64,000 bases of DNA from Panonychus citri. Its lineage: Eukaryota > Arthropoda > Arachnida > Trombidiformes > Tetranychidae. The position numbers were made by a program, and so were the translations under genes. Below the pieces are notes generated by a model. That model was given only the letters and a program-made list of their open reading frames with translations, was not told where the DNA came from and did no database searches. The stretch covers positions 744,001 to 808,000 of the forward strand of contig NW_026515509.1 of the NCBI RefSeq assembly GCF_014898815.1. The letters run 5' to 3'. Position 1 is the stretch's first letter; every line of letters starts with the position of its first letter. This document shows positions 22,370 to 34,282 of the stretch, piece after piece.

Positions 22370-24724
22370 ATGATTAATAAAGTTTCAAGTTCGACTTTGA
22401 AGCGGTCTAATAAACTCATTTTCGATCAAAATTTATCTAGATTAAGTGAACAACTAGAATCTGATTCAAGCGTGTGTTCATCAGTGAGCTCTCAGCTTGA
22501 TTCGTGCTTTTCTCATGATAATTCATTTTCATATGCATCATGTAGTGATGAAAGCTTAACTTCTTGTATGGATCGTGGACTTGATTCTCCCAAAATTTTA
22601 TCTGCTTTGATTGGACATTTAATATGGAAAAGCCGTTTAACCAAGTCTCAAGCTAATGATGTACTTGAAGCCATGAAAATTTTTCAGCAACATGGAACAT
22701 TTTCGAGTAACATAAACCTCCGCACTATTTGGCGGCAAATGTCGAGATCCATGAATAAAGAGTATTGTTTTGTATGCAAGAAAGGTCATTTACATCGATC
22801 ATATTTCGGAGAACCAAGACTTTTCAAGCCTTCGAGATGTGATTCAGGTTATTACAGGCCTAAACTAACGAATGGAACTTATTTCATTAAAGTTGCGATA
22901 GCTGATATAATCAAGAATTACATGGCAACTTGTAAAATCAAAATTAATGAGCCAAGTGAAACAATCATGGCTATTCAGGATGGGAAACTATCACGTATTT
23001 CAAGACAAGATGGATGTTCTTTGACGATGACAATGTTCACTGACGAAGTTCCAACATCAAACTCGAGTAGATATAGTGCTTTCCCTATTTTCATGGTAAT
23101 AAATGAGCAAGACCAGAAAGATACAAGAAAAAACGTATTTCTATGTGGTATATTTCATGGAAAGAGAAAACCAGAACAATCCATTCTATTTCTTGAACCG
23201 TTCATACAAGAGTTACATGAACTTGAATCTTTTGGGATACAATATTTTTGCAGAGAAGCTAAAGCTGTTATTCGAAAAAAGTTCAAATTAACTTGTATCA
23301 TAGCTGATGCTCCAATGAGAGCTTATCTCAGGTGTGTAAAGCAACATAATTCTAAATACGGTTGTGATTGGTGTAAAATTGAAGGTATCAGCTATAAAGG
23401 TTCCATGAGATTTCGTTACATGAAAGATTCTGAGCTTGAACGCAAAGCTAGAAGCAAACAAGATTTCATTGATCATGAACGAGGTACTTGTACACAGGAA
23501 AGTGTGAACTCGTCAATAAAATCTCGAACCATTTTGAATAATTTAACTTCATTTGACCCGATAAATGGATTTTCAGTGGACATTTTACATGCTGTTTACC
23601 TTGGGGTGGTCCGTGATTTGATTTGTAGAGCTTGGATGAACACTGAATATCGCACAAGAACTTTTTATATTGGCTCATCAAAGAACAAGTTAATCATGAA
23701 CAAAAGATTAGATAATATTCAAGTACACTCGGAGCATGTTCGTCAGCCTCGGTCACTCGAAGAGCTTAAAGATTGGAAAGGAAATGAATATGCATCTTTC
23801 ATGGCTTACTACTTCTTTCCTGTTCTTGATAAAATATTGCCGACAAAGTACATAATTCATTTCGCGTTATTGAGTCAAGCAATTATAACTTTACAGTCAA
23901 AGCGTGTCCATGTCTCGAGAATTCATGAGTCACATAAAAAAATTTCTATGTTCGTCATGTTAATGGAAAGTTTATATGGTCTCGAGTTTTGCACTTATAA
24001 TAGTCATATTCTTCTTCACATCGCGAATTCAGTACGCAATCTTGGACCTGCAGGAGTATCATCAGCTTTTGCATCAGAAGATGAAATGGGACGAATAAAA
24101 AAACGTGTTCATAGTTTCACAAATACATCTCAAAATATCATGAATGTTTATGGTATTAAAAGCTCATACCATCAAGTGATTCAAGAATTGCAAGAAGCTG
24201 GATCACTGAATTCAGATGAAATTAATTTTTTTGGACTTGACACTGAGAAAAGTGGATATCATGTACATGGTTTAACAAGTGAGCTGCCAAGTATGAGACT
24301 ACGAAATTATATGAGTCACATGCAGATCGAGTTACATGAACAAGAACAAGTAACTAAAGTCCAAAAGGTAACATTTAACCACAAGCTTTTTACTATCGCA
24401 AGAGATGATGAGCACAGAAATCGAACAAATTGTTGGGTTAAAATTGATGACGAAATTTATTCAATCAAAAACATGTACTTGATACGCGAGAAGATATATA
24501 TTGAATGTAATGAAGTTATTGTGGAAGCCATCATGTTGGAAGAGAACATTATTCATGAAAATACAAGAAAGCTGATAAAATGTGAAATTCATTCGATTCT
24601 AAATGTCAAGGAAATCAAACAAGAATCTTGTTTTCATGATTTATCTAAAGTGGGTAGAAAATTATTTTCTTTTAAGAGAGGTGTTCATGAATATCTCATG
24701 GTTCCTTGTCTAATGATTTATTGA
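22370..24724 (+). CDS. CACTA/EnSpm-family transposase, 784 aa
   Basis: A single-exon frame with the landmarks of metazoan CACTA transposases. An N-terminal Cys pair CFVC (C133, C136) lies in a short zinc-binding-like stretch. MFTDEVPTSNSS holds the first catalytic-type Asp (D225). GIFHGKRKPEQS follows, then IIADAPMRAYL with D313. GCDWC (about 331-335) matches the conserved Cys motif after the second Asp. DILHAVYLGVV (D404, H407) is the family hallmark, and ASEDEMGRIKKRVH (E570-E572) is the best candidate for the third acidic residue. It should bind the element ends and catalyse DNA cleavage and strand transfer in the nucleus. The frame is intact. It diverges from the accessory gene and converges on the RING-Tudor gene. 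Confidence 0.88.
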   Translation: MINKVSSSTLKRSNKLIFDQNLSRLSEQLESDSSVCSSVSSQLDSCFSHDNSFSYASCSDESLTSCMDRGLDSPKILSALIGHLIWKSRLTKSQANDVLEAMKIFQQHGTFSSNINLRTIWRQMSRSMNKEYCFVCKKGHLHRSYFGEPRLFKPSRCDSGYYRPKLTNGTYFIKVAIADIIKNYMATCKIKINEPSETIMAIQDGKLSRISRQDGCSLTMTMFTDEVPTSNSSRYSAFPIFMVINEQDQKDTRKNVFLCGIFHGKRKPEQSILFLEPFIQELHELESFGIQYFCREAKAVIRKKFKLTCIIADAPMRAYLRCVKQHNSKYGCDWCKIEGISYKGSMRFRYMKDSELERKARSKQDFIDHERGTCTQESVNSSIKSRTILNNLTSFDPINGFSVDILHAVYLGVVRDLICRAWMNTEYRTRTFYIGSSKNKLIMNKRLDNIQVHSEHVRQPRSLEELKDWKGNEYASFMAYYFFPVLDKILPTKYIIHFALLSQAIITLQSKRVHVSRIHESHKKISMFVMLMESLYGLEFCTYNSHILLHIANSVRNLGPAGVSSAFASEDEMGRIKKRVHSFTNTSQNIMNVYGIKSSYHQVIQELQEAGSLNSDEINFFGLDTEKSGYHVHGLTSELPSMRLRNYMSHMQIELHEQEQVTKVQKVTFNHKLFTIARDDEHRNRTNCWVKIDDEIYSIKNMYLIREKIYIECNEVIVEAIMLEENIIHENTRKLIKCEIHSILNVKEIKQESCFHDLSKVGRKLFSFKRGVHEYLMVPCLMIY

Positions 24725-24930
24725 ATAAGAAATTTTGTTTACGTGATTCAAGTAATTGCAAATGATTTATTGAAGTAACATGTAGTCTTGAGATTTGATG
24801 AAGATAAAAAAGAAAAATGAAAAATTGTAATGAACAAGATAATGATGAATACGATAAAATTTCATAAAATGATAACTTCTTCGAAAATATTAAATTTCGA
24901 CACGTGAAAAAGATTCATGTTTCATGATTT
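24725..24930. terminator. shared 3' region of convergent transposase and RING-Tudor genes
   Basis: 206 bp between the convergent stop codons. TTTATT at 24766-24771 is AATAAA on the minus strand and would serve the RING-Tudor gene, only about 45 bp past the transposase stop. The two transcripts may overlap at their 3' ends. Confidence 0.5.
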
Positions 24931-26913
24931 TCAGTTATTCATGACTGAAAAATAATTTCTACAACTTTGCAATGAATGTTTATCACTACAAAATGGACAC
25001 TCGTGTACACGATGACAATTAATAAAAGAAGAACAATCGTTCATTCCATGAAACCTGAAACAATAATTCTTTGCTGGAATGAAGCATCCATCGTTTTCTT
25101 TACAAGATATGGCCATCTTATTTTGTATCAATAGTTGACTCCAATCTGCTTCACCTCCTTCCATTTTTTGCTTAATTCGGCAAAAAAATGTATCCTCGTA
25201 AGCATATCGACGTGTGACACGAACCCTGGCTCCATGTTTCTTGAAAAGATTCGTGAGAAATGTTATTGCACATCTCTTAACATTCGATGTAAACACGAAA
25301 TTCGAAACTGGTTTAATATCGCTCAGCTGGACAAGCATACATGTTACTGGTGGAATATCAAGTTCATGGTCATGAATCATCCCAATTTTTCTAACTTCAA
25401 CCATGATATCGAATCCAAAATCAAGAAGAAAAACCCGTACAGTTTCTTTAACACGATCGATGAACTTGACTCTTCCTCTTTTTAATGGATTTGTGGCGGA
25501 AACTGAATCTTTCACGATAACGAAGTCACCATACGCGTAATCACAGGGTTTCCAGCTTAATTCATGTTCCTTGATTTTTTTGAGAATCATGAATCGTGTT
25601 TCAACTAGTTCTGGAATCTCACAGCAAATATAAAATGGACTCAGAACTCTTGTTAATTGTACAAGAGCAGGTTCTTGTTTTTGCTGTGACACAGGTTCAA
25701 GTTCAGGTACAATGATTAAAGAGTCTTCTTCATCAAAACGTAAATTACGAGCTGTATTCAATGGTGTTGGTGTTAATGGAACATCTTTTCTTGGAGTGAA
25801 AGCATACGAGGTTGATGGTTGTTGATATTCAGGAATTCCAGAACTTGAACTAGCACTAGTATTAATTGATTGACCCGGTTCACGTTCATGGTCATGTTCA
25901 TGTTCATGTTCATATGTTGACTGTAAGTCCATGTAAATATTTTCATGTTGAGTGATCGAGAATTTTGCTCGAGTTATCGGGAATGAAAGAACATTTATAT
26001 TTCTCATCGATGACAAAAAATCGCGTAAACGTGTCTCTCCTCCCTGAATATTTACAAGACTTTTTTGAGCAGCTTCAACTATTTTTGTTATCATTCCACC
26101 AGCTCCTATTAGTCCTTCAATCTAAAGACATAAATAAAATATTACATGATACATGTTACATGTTTTCATGAATCAAGAAAAACTCACCTTCTTAACGTGT
26201 TCATGTTGCTTTTTTAAGCTTTCAGACTCCTTTTCGAATTGCGAACAATAAAGCGTAAAGTTATTCTTGATAAGCTCAATTGACTCTTTGACCTTTTGCT
26301 CTTCAGCTTGAAGAATATTTTGTCTTTGGTACAAAATCGTTGAAATTTTTTGACTTTTACAATTCATGATTCTCTTGGTTAAAGCGAAATCTTTATCCAT
26401 GTTCTTGCTTATATTCCCGTGTTCATGTACCAATGTTTCAAGTTCCATGTAATTGCTTTTACAATCCATGCAAACATTTTTCTTGATATCTTTCACGATA
26501 AATTCAGCCACAAGGATCTTACAGTCATCACAATTAACTGACTTTTGTAACGATAAATTGATTGGAACAGGAATACATGGTTGCTCGATCATTCTAACAT
26601 GAACGTCAATCAAACATGATCCACAAAGAAATCCATCTTTGATGCACCTGCAAATGAACTTTGCTCCTGATTGACATCCACGTTCATAGTATTTACAGAA
26701 TTTTCCTTTTTCAAGTTTAAGAAACGAGTCACTTATAACAGGATTGTCACATTTTGTACATGATTCATGTAAATCACGAATGCATGTTGGACAGAATAAA
26801 CAGCCACATGTTGATAATATTAAAATATCTCCATCATCAATATTACATGAAGCACAAGAAATATTAGCGTTTAATCCAGTGTCATGTTGAAATGGTCGTT
26901 TTTTGGATTCCAT
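24931..26913 (-). CDS. RING/B-box/coiled-coil/extended-Tudor/CCCH protein encoded by the transposon, 638 aa
   Basis: Exons are 26913-26188 and 26121-24931, with a 66-bp intron (donor AAG/GTGAGT, acceptor TTTAG). I start at ATG 26913 because an acceptor (TTTCAG at 26923-26924) lies just upstream, paired with donor GTAAGT at 27001, which makes the region above a 5' UTR intron. RING: C20, C23, C36, C38, C41, C44, C52, C55, with Cys at the usual His position. B-box-like Cys/His follow at about residues 70-150, then a coiled coil at about 165-250. Extended Tudor spans about 396-581: SPFYICCEIPEL (N-terminal SN-like half), VFLLDFGFDIMVEV (Tudor core), DWSQLLIQNKMAIS (C-terminal SN-like half). CCCH finger C596-x8-C605-x5-C611-x3-H615, then C617-x2-C620-x3-H624-x4-C629. 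The layout resembles piRNA factors RNF17 and Qin. Role in the element is inferred. Confidence 0.8.
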
Positions 26914-26922
26914 GTTCAAGTT

Positions 26923-27001
26923 CTGAAATGAAAGTGGAACATGTTTAATGATCATGTGTATTATTTCATGTCCATGTACAATGAATTTGAGAAAAACTTA
27001 C
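26923..27001 (-). other. putative 5' UTR intron of the RING-Tudor gene
   Basis: On the minus strand a GAATTC/GTAAGT donor (27001-27000) and a TTTCATTTCAG acceptor (26924-26923) define a 79-bp intron just before the chosen start codon. If it were retained, translation could start 14 codons earlier at 26955. Confidence 0.5.
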
Positions 27002-27717
27002 GAATTCTAGTAACAGGCACAAGAGAAACGACAAAAAAAACGAGAAAGAAAAAGCTTGTAGCTTGTACGATGAAAAAAAGCCTGCGAAAGAAATTGCTGT
27101 TTATTATTAGTTATGGTTTATTACATGTTTCATGTTTCTAAGTTCTGATATTCATGCTCTCATGAACATGCACAAAAGTCATGAAATGTGTTGAAAACAT
27201 GAAAATACTTACGTAGAAATTGAACAAGTATCGAGACAAATATCTCTAAAAAGCCGATTTACACTTGACAATTGTCAAAAAAGCCTGTTGAAGAAGTTGG
27301 TATCTATTAGATTAATTCAGTTGAATTTGGTACAAGTTTCACGTTATCGAGTTCCATGTTACATGAAATTCATGAATAATTAATCATAACTACCTGTTTT
27401 TATCAGTAAAATTTAATTTCCAAGAATACACGAAGATCACAAAAATTAAGCGTAAAAATTTAACACAAGACTACAAGTTAAAATTTTCTCTTTTAAAAAC
27501 ACTTTTTGTTTCATTTTTTTCCAGGGGTCGTCTTATAATTATGCGCGTTCTACGTAAATTAAATTTTCGTGTTAAATTAAAAAAAGTATTCATGAGCTTC
27601 ACATGCAAGTGAACGCGAATCTTGATTATTACGAGAGCGATCACATGAAAAAAAAATTTACATTTATTTTACTCGAAACTTGCTCATTACGTTATGCGTT
27701 TAAACGCTTCATGATTT
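27002..27717. other. right subterminal non-coding region of the transposon
   Basis: No gene seen. It holds the upstream region of the RING-Tudor gene and many TTCATG/CATGAA words (for example about 27120-27205), plus GCGCGTTC near 27542 and GAACGCGA near 27614. A TATCTCT-rich stretch near 27240 lacks a clear promoter motif. Confidence 0.5.
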
Positions 27718-27729
27718 TGGTTTGCTGGG
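27718..27729 (-). repeat. right terminal inverted repeat of the DNA transposon
   Basis: TGGTTTGCTGGG, the exact reverse complement of 19791-19802, followed by TC (possible 2-bp target duplication). Confidence 0.85.
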
Positions 27730-29094
27730 TCATCTTCATCTTTATCCTCTTTCATCAGAAAGGATGATAGATCTGAGAGAGAGAGAAAGAGAACGAGAGA
27801 GATGAGGGAGAGAGAGAGCAATGATTGATGTCCATCTGATTTTTTGCTCTCCTCTTGGTGACCATTTTAATCATCCTCCTCTCCATCTCTCCCATTGCCT
27901 CATCTCCATTGTTCTTGTAATAATCTAACAAGCTACAGATTGATTGGATAAAGAAGGGGGAGTGAGATGGATGAGGAGATGAAGATAATGATGAGGATGC
28001 TGATCTTTATCCTAAAGCCAATGTAAGTACTCAAGTCAAGACCTCCTATTGAGACTAGGATATGATGAGAAGGATGGAAAAGATGATAAATAAAAACAAG
28101 TCTTATCGTAATCTTCAAATGATAAATCAAATAATATGATGATCATTTTCTCAATAATATAACAATTGTTTCAAATTTATCTCAATTCAAATGGTAATTG
28201 TATCAAATAGGAAAAGTTTAGACTCTAATAGTTTGATTAAAAAGTAATTACTGTTAATCTAATTTGAGACTAATTGTTTTGAAAAGTAAAGTCAATCTAA
28301 TCGAGTGAATATTTGATCATTGGTCAAGAGATGATGGTCAGTTGAATGAACCAGAATAATGAACCGAAAATGAAACTTAATCAGTTGTTACAAAACTCTA
28401 GATGGCAGCAGTTTAACTTTTATAAGTTCGAAATAAAAGTTTTTCGAATTAATTTTCTTTTCTTCTCTTCCATTATATGACTTTCTCCTAATTGTTATTT
28501 CAACTGTAGAGTATTTTAAGAAGTCATGGAAAGTTTTTCCTCCATCTTCTTCTCTGTTGATTGTTGGGTGTAGTTAAGATTTTCTCTCTTGAAGTGAATC
28601 AAACTGACCAACTCTTGACCATTCGGAAAATACTGTAAGATATATGCTACTTATCGTATATCTTAAATGAATTTATCATGACCATGGGAAAATAAGTTGG
28701 TTGAGAAATGAGTTTCATGGCGTGAAAATATAAAGCAGATAACAGAAGAAGAAGAAGAAGAAGAAAAAAAATCAACCAGAACTTGATCAGAATTTCAATT
28801 TTCGAGGTAACTGAAAATGAGATTTTCCTGATTCTATTTTCCTTTCTCTCTGGTCATCACTTGTTTGACCAATGGATGAAGTAACAGCAAGCAAAAAAAA
28901 GAGTAACTCACCAACAACATGATGATGATAACATGATAATATATCAACTGCTGAATCTTGAAATTGATTCACTGTTAATATAATCAACAGTAAAAGTATC
29001 ATTGATTCAACAGAAATCGTAAGTTGATTATATCAACAACTTATATTGTGGTGATAATTTAATTTAACACATAGAGAGATAGAAAGAGACAAGA

Positions 29095-29100
<6 letters not shown>

Positions 29101-29130
<30 letters not shown>
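29101..29130. repeat. (GA)n microsatellite
   Basis: 30 bp of uninterrupted GA dinucleotides. Confidence 0.95.
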
Positions 29131-29133
<3 letters not shown>

Positions 29134-32100
29134 TTGTGAGCAATCATGAAAACCAGAATTAGATTTTTGAAATATTTACACCAACCAATTTAACCTGAAC
29201 AATTGTTGACAATTAGATAGCTCAATGTAAACATGATTAAATGACAATGAAATCTCATGGTAAATGAACTCATATTTGATTCAAGGAATGAACTTCACTC
29301 ATGTTCCGGGTATTTAGATACAAGGACAGCAGGGAATTCATTGACTATACTCAGATATTTTTACTTGATCCTCAATAGGAAGCCTGATCATCTTTCATCT
29401 TCATCATAATTACCAATAATTTTCATTGACCTTGGTCACTTGTTGGCTAGTTTATCATGCAATTAATCATGGCCATGAGCAAAAAAAACAAAAAGTTGAT
29501 CATCATCATCATGAGAATGGAAATTTATTTTTCTTATTATTACTTTTCTCCCTACTCATTGAGAAATAATCATCATCATCATCATCATGATTATCACCGT
29601 CATCATCGTCATCATCTCAACAGGATATAATATTAAACCATATTTACCTCTGTGTGTGAGTATCTTACCTTTCAAATGATAACGATAGTCATGGATTAGG
29701 TCAGGAACTTGAATAACTAGTTGAACTTTATTGCCAATGTTTATCATCATCATCATCATCATGGTCTCATATCAATTTCCCAATAAATACAGATTAATTA
29801 GCTCTTAATTTGATTAATGAACATCATCTTGAAGATGATGATCAAGACCACAAGGTAATAGGATGTTGATTTAAATTCTTGCAAACATTTTACTCTAATC
29901 ATCATCTTCGATGCTCATTTTTTTCATACAATACTCACACCATGTGATATATATCATCAACATGGTGGTATTCATGGTGATGATGATCAAGTTTTCAAGT
30001 CATCATCATTAATATGGAGACAATTTAATGACTCATCTTAATTTTGCTTTACAAAACTTTACTGTAGTTGATGTGATTCATTTAATTATTTGGTTGTGCA
30101 GCTTAACAATTAGCTGATTGTGATGATTATATTAACATTTTTTTTTGTAATTTAATCAATTGGCTAATTAATTATTCAATTTATCAATCAGATTAAAAAA
30201 CAATTTTCTGTTTATACATTTTTTTTATGATCAACTCTGATTAGTTGATTGATTGATTGCAATTAAAAGGTTTCATGATTCATTGATTGTTGTAACAATA
30301 TCATTAATTGTTTTCATTGCCTCACCTTATTTTAAGTTACCACTAATCATGATTAGGCTCAGCTTAACAATTTAATTCCAATCATCAGACTAATTAACTT
30401 TTTTTATCTAAAATATTAAAATGATTAAAACTTTGATAATCTGATAATTTTGTTTTTCTCAGTTAATTGTTATCAGCTTTTGCTATGGGTTGATTGTTAT
30501 AATTATTGCCTTAGGGGTTTAATTGTGATAATTAACTACTTGTTTAGTGATAAAATAATTTGATGATGATTAAAATTGTCATGTTCACAATCAAGTTTCA
30601 GTTTAATCAATTGATTGGAAATGATTTAACTAATCATATGAAATGAAAAGTAGATGAAAAAAAAATGCTGAAACAATTTAATATCTAATTGTTGTTATAT
30701 CTTTGTCATATCGACCTAAATTGTAAAGTTAATTGTGATTAAAAATCAAGATAATCAAGAAAATTTTATCTATTTCATGATGAAAAGATGACAATCAAAG
30801 TTGACAATCAATTTAATCACGATTAATGAAACGAGATAATCAAATGATTAGTTTAGTGATAAGTTAATTGTTATCGTTAAAAGTTATACATTAATTTGTA
30901 TCTTTAATCATTTGATTCACTTTGAATTCATATTAAATTGTAAAAATTAAGATAATAATCAAATGATGGTTACTATTTAAAACTTAATATTAGTTGAATC
31001 AAGTTGATTATCTGACAAGTACCATTGTTGTAATATTTAATTGTTAAGAGATTAAAGTTAATTGTTTGTCAATTGAATATTTGTATTGGTTCAGGTTGCA
31101 AATTTAGAATTGGTTGAACTCATTGTAACAATTAAATTGTTGGATATTAAATTACTAGATTTTGATTGTTTAGTGTTAAGTGATTTCCAATTTTGAATTA
31201 TAATCTTAACCCATCATGAACTTGATATTGAACTTTTTGAATTAAAGTGTTAAAGATTAACCCGCCGAGGGAAACATGACTCGCGGTGGGAAAGTGTGAA
31301 AAAAAAGATGAGGATGAACAAGATGCTCTTTTCTCAGTAAGATGATACCCGAAAATTTTGCTATTAAAAAAAAGGAACCATTTGAATAGAAAAACATATG
31401 AGAGTAGTTTTGTTTTATTCTTTCACCATGAGAACAGAATTGAAATCTGTATTATCGGATGATGGTAATGATGATTGAAGGATGATAAATGCATCTTCAT
31501 CTTTCTCTCTCTCTCTCTCTTTTTTTTTCTTTCTTTCCTGTAATATCTTTTTCATGTGAGATTCAGGAGGCTTTTTCCTTCTTCATGGTGGATGACATGA
31601 ATTCCATTGAAAAGTTTACTGATAATTCATGTAACTTGTTTACGAAAATATCAAGCACACACAACTTTGTTTTTCTCTTTTCCCTCTATCATAGTGATGA
31701 AGATATAAAGGTGATGATGAGGATGAAATGGATGTTAAGCAAAAGTGATTCTTTGACTGAACTTTTTTTCTTCATTTCTCTGAAAATTTGTTTATATTTT
31801 TCCCTGTAGAGAGGAGGATGAAAATTCAGAGGATGTTTCATATTATTCAGTTATTGCATTTTTATCCTTCTTTTACTTTGCATTATCTTCATTGAAGATG
31901 ACAACAATAAATTGCAAACAAAAACACAATTATGAGGATGGGTAAAGAGAGAGAGAGAGAGAGAGAGATGAAAAACTTTATATTAAGTGACACTCAAAAA
32001 ATTTGAGAGTTACAACTTGATCAGCTGGAGTAGAATGATAAATTCAATGGTAATGAACTTGAATTCATGAATTTAGCCTGAAATCTTTTCATCATTTTCA

Positions 32101-34231
32101 CCCCACAGCCACCCACTTGTTAAGCTTTCCCTGAGTTTTTCATTCTGAATAAAAATCATGAACTTTTCCAGGTAAAAAGTAACCCAATTTTTCAATAATT
32201 GTTATATAACTTCATCATTATCATGATTGTTATTATGAAATTATTTCAGTCATCATTACCATCGGTCCTGTTTTTTTTCTTCATCATGACAAATGAATGA
32301 TAATGATGTTGAAGGTGAATTTATGAGAATGAAAAAAGTTCACCTTAAGCCCTAAGGGCGAAATGAAACCATTTGATTCGTGGAAATAGTTAACGAGATC
32401 GATGAGAATTGAAAGATTTCATGAAATTCAGTTTAAAATGAATGTTAAATTGAAGGAAATTATTACTCATAGAACTTCTCTCTCTCTCTCTCTTTCTTTT
32501 TCGATAAAATTTCAAATTCAATCAATGGAAATGATTCTGATATAATTATTATTTACAAAAACTCTTTCCATCCACCTATGAAACAGGAAAAGGAAGTTAG
32601 CTTAAACTATATGATAAGATTTTCATTATGAAAAATATAACCAATAACGAAGCATCAATCAGATTGATTCAATTTGCATAATCACATGATGAAATATAAA
32701 TATTGTTTCAACCATTCATGATATAACATACCGATATCATGAGATAACATTTATGAATTTGTGATTCATGTTTTTCATATTTACCTGTTATTATATTCAG
32801 AAAAAAATAACAAACAAAAAGGTAAACATGTTGGTGTATTTTTCATGATGAAAATTTTGAATATTGATTGAATATAAAGAAAACCTTTGAAATCTTAGTA
32901 AGATTTTGAAATTCAATTTACATCATCATGATGAAAATTTGGACAAGGTCAAGGTGTGCCCATCAAATGTCAACACAAACATGATTATCATCCTATCACC
33001 TTGTGTGCAATATCAATGATGATGATGATGATGATATGGCAAATGCTGAAAATATTATCACAATAAATGCTAAAGAAAAGGTAATATTTATGATTTCATG
33101 TTGGTGTAAAAATGAAACTTTTTGTACTTTTTTTTGTCTCGTTCCAAATTCATTTACATTATCATGCATGAGATATTATTCATGATATTGTTTTCTGTTG
33201 ATTCTAAGTAAGGATTTATCATCATCATCAACATCAACATTTTACTGATTGCTGACAATCAAATGAGCTTCAAATCAAATCTAATGAAGCTTTTACTTTT
33301 ACTTTTAAGGAGGCTTAAGTGATGATGATATTGTTTATGATGATAATGATTATCATCATGGTGATGATGAGGATGATAAAAGAGTTGACAAGTATGTATG
33401 TATGTATATTTTTTTCATGCAATTTAATTTGATTGAGATTTGAAACTCAATTTGAAATGTCAGATTAAATTAGGTTAACACAAGGTTCAGCCCAAGGTTA
33501 ATTTTTCAGCGTTTTTCTTGTTTGATTTTGAGTATTTTTTTTCCTTTAAAGTTAATTGTGTAACTAATCATTAAATTTACGCTAATTTGTTAAGCTTGTC
33601 AATTAACAATAAAAGGTAAGAAAAACAGAAAAATTAATTCACCTTAATTATGATCACACACATACAGCAAACACTTTGATTCTCAATTGTAACACCTTTG
33701 AATTTTTCATCACATTAACAGTTTCCCCATGGAAAATGCTAACCTTTGCTATTCACCTTGATTCTTTGTTTCCATGAGATGAATTCTCAATAATGATAAT
33801 ATCAAAATTTTCCAAGGGGAGAAAAATATCAAAAGAGAAGATGAAAATTTTCATCTTTTACGAATTTGTTTTCTTTTCTTTTTCTCTGGTTCGTATTGTA
33901 TATCATGTGTTTCTTATTCTTGTGTTTCTTTCCTGGTGGTTACATGGAAATTTCTGTTTCATCAGCATTTTCAGGGTTCACAAAATTTCACAGTAAAATG
34001 TTGCAAACGCCAACGATTGTGTGTCTCTCTTTATACACATTATTATCCTCATCATCTTATTTTCCCTCTTTGCCTCATGGATGCAAATGATATAAATTAG
34101 TAATGTCACCTCACAGTTTCAGCTGACATTCATTAGATGCTTGAGAAACATTTTCCTCTCTCAGTTGTCAGGATTTTACTTGGAATCTGAATGATTTTTC
34201 CAGCTTCTTTTTCCATTGGTGTAAATCTTGT

Positions 34232-34233
<2 letters not shown>

Positions 34234-34279
<46 letters not shown>
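34234..34279. repeat. (CT)n microsatellite
   Basis: About 46 bp of uninterrupted CT dinucleotides, the longest pure dinucleotide run I found in the window. Confidence 0.95.

Positions 34280-34282
<3 letters not shown>

Larger units (their letters stand above)
19791..27729 (+). mobile_element. EnSpm/CACTA-type DNA transposon, 7.9 kb, three genes
   Basis: The element is bounded by perfect 12-bp terminal inverted repeats (CCCAGCAAACCA) and flanked on both sides by TC, consistent with a 2-bp target duplication. It contains a transposase of the CACTA (Tnp2/Transposase_21) type, a 595-aa accessory protein and a RING/extended-Tudor protein, all with open frames. GAACGCGA-type motifs near both ends (about 19997 and 20012 on the left; about 27542 and 27614 on the right) resemble the subterminal repeats of CACTA elements. 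The ends do not begin with CACTA itself, so superfamily placement rests on the transposase. No disabling mutation was seen, so the copy may be young or active. Confidence 0.85.
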
